Source of the DNA: Acidobacteria bacterium UBA2161 | GTDB lineage: Bacteria > Acidobacteriota > Vicinamibacteria > Vicinamibacterales > UBA823 | Direction of reading: 5' to 3' | Assembly (NCBI GenBank): GCA_002328835.1 | Contig: DCWN01000004.1 | Location: 1-8,814, forward strand | DNA length: 8,814 nt | In this document: positions 5,222-8,814 of the stretch, piece by piece | How the letters are laid out: the number at the start of each line of letters is the position of its first letter | Numbering within the stretch: the first letter of the stretch is position 1 | The notes under the pieces: generated by a model | Database searches by the model: none | Told to the model about the DNA's origin: nothing | Seen by the model: the letters and a program-made list of their open reading frames with translations, nothing else | Program-made: the position numbers and the translations under genes

Positions 5222-6473
5222 GCCGCTGGATATGCGACGGCATGATGCGCGCGATCGAGGTCGCGCCGGCCTGACGCATCACCATCACCAATTCGCGGCG
5301 CAGCAAACCGAGCACCGCCTCGACGCCGGCCTGGCCGAAGCTGGCGAGGCCCCAGAGGTAGGGCCGCCCGATGCCGACGGCGGTCGCACCCAGCGCGAGC
5401 GCCTTGAAGATGTCGGTGCCGCGGCGGAACCCGCTGTCGATGATGATCGGCATCCGGCCGCCGACCGCCTCGACGATTTCGGGCAGGGCCTCGATCGTCG
5501 AGCGATTGCTGGCACCGGCGCGCGCGCCGTGGTTCGACACCACAATGCCGTCGGCGCCGTAGGCCTCCGACAGCGACGCGTCCTCGCGGGTGACGATGCC
5601 CTTTACCAGGACCTTCATCGCCGTCGCGTTCTTCAGGCGGGTCACGTAGTCCCAGGTCATGCCGAGTGGACGCGGCGGTCCGGTGCGCGGCGGCGTTCCG
5701 CCGGTCACGAAGCCACGTGGGTCGAGATGTGTGTGCATCGCGCGCGGTTGATCGGGGTCGTGGCAGACCGTGCAGTCGTGGTCGTCGGCCCGGATGCCGC
5801 GGGCGGCCGTCACCCGGTTGCTGCCGGCCTGTAGGTCGACCGTCAGGACGAGGGCGGCGGCGCCGGCATCCTCGGCTCGTCTGACCATCGCCTCGGTCAG
5901 CGCCCAGTCGGTGGCGGCGTACAGTTGGAACCAGATCGGCGCGCCGCGGGCGGCGACGACCTCTTCGATCGCCGTCGTCGCTACGGTCGACAGCATCTGG
6001 AGGTGTCCCTTCGCCTTTGCCGCCCGGGCCACGGCTAACTCGGCGTCGGGATGGAACGCGCCGTTGCTGCCGGTCGGCTGAATGACGATCGGCGTCTCCC
6101 AACGGCTTCCGAAGATGTTGACCGACGTATCGATCGCGCGAACGTCGACCAGGCGGCGCATCCGGAGTTGAAACTGCTGGAAGCCCTCACGGTTGACCTG
6201 GAGCATCCGGTCGTCATCGATGCTGGTGGCGAGGTAGGCATAGTGCGCGGTTGGTAGAACCTGCTGGGAGACCGCCTGGAAGTCGAAGACGCTCAGCGCG
6301 TCGGCGGCCGACGCGACGAGTTCTCCCTGCTGCGCGTGGGACGCGCCGTCGGTGCTGGCCGCAAGCAGTCGTTGAACGAGGCCGGTGCCGGTGCTCGGGA
6401 GGGCGAGGGCCGGGCTGGCGGCCAGGAACCCGAGGAATTGCCTCCGGGTCGCGTCGAGATCGGATTCCGACAT
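5214..6473 (-). CDS. Tat-exported FMN-dependent alpha-hydroxy-acid oxidase/dehydrogenase with a CxxCH motif
   Basis: This 419-residue member of the glycolate oxidase / L-lactate dehydrogenase TIM-barrel family oxidises (S)-2-hydroxy acids to 2-oxo acids. A twin-arginine signal (TRRQFLGFLAA, 9-19) is followed by a hydrophobic stretch. Catalytic and FMN residues align with glycolate oxidase: the PTGSNGAFHPDAE segment (133-145), Y185 in QLY, D213 in TVD, K291 in VKGI, H315 and R318 in SNHGAR, D346 in IIDSGFRRGTDIFKALALGA and GRPY (369-372). The loop after the TVD strand carries DCTVCHD with C234, C237 and H238, a c-type haem-like CxxCH not needed for the standard reaction. The start at 6473 is supported by GGAGGAG 7 nt upstream and the Tat signal. 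The frame is open upstream into dehydrogenase sequence, but that is a separate gene remnant. Lactate or glycolate is a likely substrate; the electron acceptor is unknown. Confidence 0.94.
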   Translation of the reverse strand: MSESDLDATRRQFLGFLAASPALALPSTGTGLVQRLLAASTDGASHAQQGELVASAADALSVFDFQAVSQQVLPTAHYAYLATSIDDDRMLQVNREGFQQFQLRMRRLVDVRAIDTSVNIFGSRWETPIVIQPTGSNGAFHPDAELAVARAAKAKGHLQMLSTVATTAIEEVVAARGAPIWFQLYAATDWALTEAMVRRAEDAGAAALVLTVDLQAGSNRVTAARGIRADDHDCTVCHDPDQPRAMHTHLDPRGFVTGGTPPRTGPPRPLGMTWDYVTRLKNATAMKVLVKGIVTREDASLSEAYGADGIVVSNHGARAGASNRSTIEALPEIVEAVGGRMPIIIDSGFRRGTDIFKALALGATAVGIGRPYLWGLASFGQAGVEAVLGLLRRELVMVMRQAGATSIARIMPSHIQRRG

Positions 6474-6480
6474 GCAGCGT

Positions 6481-6487
6481 CTCCTCC
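6481..6487 (-). promoter_or_regulatory. Shine-Dalgarno GGAGGAG deciding the oxidase start
   Basis: The minus strand reads GGAGGAG, 7 nt before ATG 6473. It settles the start in a frame that is open for about 500 nt further upstream. Confidence 0.85.
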
Positions 6488-6504
6488 GTTGGCGTGTGGA
6501 GCGG

Positions 6505-6513
6505 AGGATAGCA
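6505..6513 (-). promoter_or_regulatory. Extended -10 promoter for the oxidase-DUF3311-symporter operon
   Basis: The minus strand reads TGCTATCCT (extended TGn plus -10 TATCCT, 4 of 6). CTGAAC at 6527-6532 is a weak -35 at 16-nt spacing. Transcription would start near 6498, giving a leader of about 25 nt with the ribosome site at 6481-6487. Confidence 0.5.
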
Positions 6514-6531
6514 CGGCGTGGGCGAGGTTCA

Positions 6532-6974
6532 GGGACCTTGTCCAGCATCAACCGGCTGACCTCGGGGTCGTCGCCGCTGCACGCGCCGTCGAGGAGGAAA
6601 CTGCCGGCCAGGCGGCCGGGTAGGCCGGGCGCGCTGAGGTCGCCCGTCAACGTCGCATCGCAGTCGAGCGAGCCGACGTGGAAGGCGAGTGCGAGCGCAA
6701 GCCGGGTGGCCATCGCCCGGCCGGTGATCGGCGCATCGATGCCCAGTTGAGCCAATCGGAAGCGGCCACCGACCGCCGGTGCGTCGTCGACCGTCAAGTC
6801 GACGACGACATCGAACTGGTCCCCTTCGATTCGGAGATACCCGACGTACCGGCCGGCGATATCGAGGCCCGCCTCTGGCGCATCCACTTCGGCGTCGGGC
6901 AGCGCGAACGCGACCAGGTGATCACCGCGCGGCGAAGGCATCCGGGCGTGGCCGCCGGCGGCGATGACGACGTA
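6532..6974 (-). pseudogene. C-terminal end of the PQQ-dependent dehydrogenase cut off by an in-frame TAG
   Basis: Directly after the TAG at 6975-6977, in the same frame, the sequence reads YVVIAAGGHARMPSPRGDHL and then VAFALPD. This is the normal closing strand of quinoprotein glucose-dehydrogenase-type propellers, so the segment belonged to the upstream gene. It continues into a domain of roughly 105 residues of short beta-type segments (DIAGRYVGYLRIEGDQFDVV, a glycine-rich middle, LAGSFLLDGACSGDD) with two cysteines that could form a disulfide. The recognisable domain ends near LMLDKVP at about 6534. A TGA lies one base out of frame at 6531-6529, where a normal stop would be expected. In frame there is no stop and the reading continues into the oxidase gene. 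It would be translated only by amber read-through or by an unlikely restart at ATG 6941. Confidence 0.7.
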
Positions 6975-8814
6975 CTAGCGCCCGTCGAGGCTGTAGGTCA
7001 TCGGTGTCGCGTGGCCGCCGGCGGGCAGCACGCCTTTCCAGAGCTCGGCGCCGGTCTCGACAACGAGCGCTCTGAGATTGGCGTCGATCGACCCGGCGAC
7101 GAAGACGAGGCCCGAGGCGGTCACGATCGGTCCGCCGAAGCTGATCGATCCCCAGGCCGCGGCTTCGGGGGCCACGGCCGGGTCGACCATCGAACCCAGC
7201 GGAACCTTCCACGCCGTGTCGCCCGTTGCCAGATCGATCGCCGCGAGCACACCCCACGGCGGCGGATTGCAGGGCAGGCCCGAGGGCGACAGCGGGAACG
7301 ATCGGGCCATGGCGTACGGCGTGCCGGTCTGCGGAGAGACTTGCCAGCCGTTGCGCCGCAACTCGGGAGCGAGGGCCTCAACCTCGGCGCGCGGGATCAG
7401 CCTGACGACCGTCGGCAGACTCGACGCGACACCAATGAGCAGACCGCGCGTCGGGTCGTAGGCGCCGCCGCTCCAGTTCGCACCGCCGCCGTTCCCCGGA
7501 TAGACGATCGAACCCTGGAGTGACGGCGGCGTGAAGAGGCCGTCGTTGCGAAACGGCGCGAAGAAGTCTCGGCACCAGGCCAGGTCCTCGTCGGTCGCCC
7601 CGAACAGCGCGTCGGAGTTCCACTGGCTCGGCGCAAGCGGCTCTGGCAGCGTCGGGAATGGCTGGGTCGGCGCGGTCGCCTCGCCCGGGACATCGCTCGC
7701 AGGCAGCGCTCGCTCCTCGATCGGGAAGAGAGGCTCGCCCGTTTCCCGATCGAGGACGAAGGTGAAGCCCATCTTCGAGAGTTGCGCGACCGCCTGCACC
7801 TCACCGTCGGCCTCGGTGCCGGGGATGGTCGCCAGAATCGGCTGGGCCGGCAGGTCGTAGTCCCAGACGTCGTGATGCACCGCTTGAAAGTCCCAGACCG
7901 GCTCGCCGGTGGCCAGACGTAGCGCGACGAGGGAGTTGGCGTTCCGGTTGTCGCCGAGGCGCTCACCGCCGTAGAAGTCGGGGCTGGGACTGCTGGTGGG
8001 TACGAAGAGCAGGCCGCGCTCGACATCGGCCGACATCGTCGTCCAGACGTTCGCCGCGCCGTTCCGGCGGGCGCGGTCGCCCTGCCAGTCGCCGGCGCGA
8101 TCGTCGGCGTCGGTGCGCGGGATTGGATCCCACGCCCAGCGCAGCTCGCCGGTCCGCGCCGAATAGGCGCGAACGACGCCACTCGGCGCATCCTGCCGAT
8201 TGTTGTCGCCGATCGACGATCCGACGACGACGAGATCCTGGGCGACCATCGGGGGTGACGTCGTGGCGTACTCCTGAAAGCGCTCGGTCTCGGGGTCGTT
8301 CACGAGATCGCCGAGGAGCGAGACCGTGCCGGCCACGCCGAACTCCGCGCAGGGGAGCCCGGTCGCGGCGTCGAGGCCGATCAGATCGGCTTCCAGCGTC
8401 GCGACGAAGATGCGCCGGGTGCACGTGTCGGGCGGGTCCGCCGCCTCCCACGCCGCGGCGTCCGTGGTCGGCCCCGGCCAGTACGCGACGCCACGCGAGA
8501 CGTAGTCGCCATAGCCCTTGAAGATGTCGATGTCGGGGTCGTAGCCCCACACTTCGTGGCCGCGCCGTGCGTTGACGGCGATGACACGCCCGTAGGGTGA
8601 GGTGAAGTAGAGCAGGCCGTCGGCTAGGAGCGGTGTCGTCTGGAAAGTCGTCATGCCAGGAAACAGGTCGCCCGTCCGGTAGGTCCAGGCGATTTCGAGC
8701 TGGTCGACGTTGGCCTTCGTGATCTCGCTGGCCGGCGAGAAGCGCGTGCCGCCGGCGTCCCGGCCGTAGTGATGCCAGGCATCGGCGGGCGAGGCGGCTT
8801 CGTCGGGCGGCGGC
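6975..8814 (-). CDS. PQQ-dependent dehydrogenase (quinoprotein glucose dehydrogenase type), N-terminus outside window, premature TAG
   Basis: The frame is open to the right edge, giving at least 612 residues; the signal peptide and first residues lie outside. The visible start WHHYGRDAGGTRFSP and QLEIAWTYRTGD is typical of the first propeller strands. Further family marks are YGRVIAVNARRG and LIGLDAATGLPCAEFG (repeated propeller W-motif type strands), GVVRAYSARTGELRWAWDP, VHHDVWDYDLPAQP, the FVLDRETGEPLFPIEERALP region, GNGGGANWSGGAYDP, and SGLPCNPPPWGVLAAIDLAT. Such enzymes oxidise sugars or alcohols in the periplasm with PQQ and pass electrons to quinone or cytochromes. The ORF ends at TAG 6975-6977 after ATPMTYSLDGR, where relatives normally continue with Gln-Tyr-Val-Val. 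One CAG-to-TAG change explains this. The body looks intact, but loss of the last blade strand may destabilise it. Confidence 0.88.
   Translation of the reverse strand, partial: PPPDEAASPADAWHHYGRDAGGTRFSPASEITKANVDQLEIAWTYRTGDLFPGMTTFQTTPLLADGLLYFTSPYGRVIAVNARRGHEVWGYDPDIDIFKGYGDYVSRGVAYWPGPTTDAAAWEAADPPDTCTRRIFVATLEADLIGLDAATGLPCAEFGVAGTVSLLGDLVNDPETERFQEYATTSPPMVAQDLVVVGSSIGDNNRQDAPSGVVRAYSARTGELRWAWDPIPRTDADDRAGDWQGDRARRNGAANVWTTMSADVERGLLFVPTSSPSPDFYGGERLGDNRNANSLVALRLATGEPVWDFQAVHHDVWDYDLPAQPILATIPGTEADGEVQAVAQLSKMGFTFVLDRETGEPLFPIEERALPASDVPGEATAPTQPFPTLPEPLAPSQWNSDALFGATDEDLAWCRDFFAPFRNDGLFTPPSLQGSIVYPGNGGGANWSGGAYDPTRGLLIGVASSLPTVVRLIPRAEVEALAPELRRNGWQVSPQTGTPYAMARSFPLSPSGLPCNPPPWGVLAAIDLATGDTAWKVPLGSMVDPAVAPEAAAWGSISFGGPIVTASGLVFVAGSIDANLRALVVETGAELWKGVLPAGGHATPMTYSLDGR

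Noticed and set aside
3965..5245. Plus-strand open frame (426 codons) opposite the symporter and DUF3311
   Set aside because: The product is a charged, repetitive shadow with no hydrophobic core or motif; the opposite strand encodes an intact transporter.
5137..6102. Minus-strand frame of 321 codons overlapping the oxidase
   Set aside because: It is Arg-rich and low in complexity; the true frame has all catalytic residues of the hydroxy-acid oxidase.
5214..6941. A 575-residue oxidase starting at ATG 6941
   Set aside because: The first 156 codons are the end of the PQQ dehydrogenase; a strong ribosome site and a Tat signal mark the true start at 6473.
6975..6977. Genome-wide recoding of TAG to Gln
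   Set aside because: The cupin, the symporter, DUF3311 and the permease remnant all end at TAG where the family normally ends, so TAG works as a stop here.
1..8814. CRISPR array, insertion sequence or prophage
   Set aside because: No regularly spaced direct repeats, transposase, integrase or phage structural genes are present on either strand.

Overview
The window looks like chromosomal DNA of a G+C-rich Gram-negative bacterium, most likely an Acidobacteriota member. The clues are a remnant of the MacB/FtsX-like 'ADOP' permease family (acidobacterial duplicated orphan permease), a eukaryote-type Ser/Thr kinase fragment of the kind common in that phylum, several exported oxidoreductases, and palindromic intergenic repeats. 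The taxonomic call is inference. Every gene reads on the minus strand except the two-gene cassette at 202-938.

Left edge (1-993). A complete tRNA-Glu(TTC) reads leftward. Divergent from it is a plus-strand pair: a small DNA-polymerase-beta-fold nucleotidyltransferase whose stop overlaps the start of a short helical protein (ATGA overlap). The arrangement resembles a toxin-antitoxin cassette. The last third of the second ORF runs into a cluster of three hairpin repeats that separates this pair from the convergent genes to the right.

Decayed block (994-2867). The N-terminus of a Ser/Thr kinase (about 99 codons, cut before the catalytic loop) is joined to the middle of an ADOP permease. That piece is joined, after an internal deletion, to the permease C-terminal half. 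The three pieces lie in three different minus-strand frames, so at least two deletion or frameshift events made a chimeric pseudogene. Immediately upstream is an intact secreted cupin protein with its own promoter and a strong ribosome binding site.

Transport/oxidation operon (3539-6473). In transcription order there is a Tat-exported FMN alpha-hydroxy-acid oxidase, a two-helix DUF3311 membrane protein (8-nt overlap) and a sodium:solute symporter (9-nt gap). Together they suggest uptake and oxidation of a hydroxy acid such as lactate or glycolate. The oxidase carries a CxxCH sequence in the variable loop after beta-strand 4, a possible covalent haem or metal site.

Right edge (6475-8814). A PQQ-dependent dehydrogenase of the glucose-dehydrogenase type enters from the right edge without its N-terminus. 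Its frame is stopped by an amber codon exactly where I expect a conserved Gln in the closing propeller strand. Homologous sequence and a C-terminal beta-rich domain continue in frame after the stop. With no further stop, the frame runs into the hydroxy-acid oxidase. The four genes may together form a periplasmic oxidation module, but only the three-gene operon is clearly coupled by spacing.
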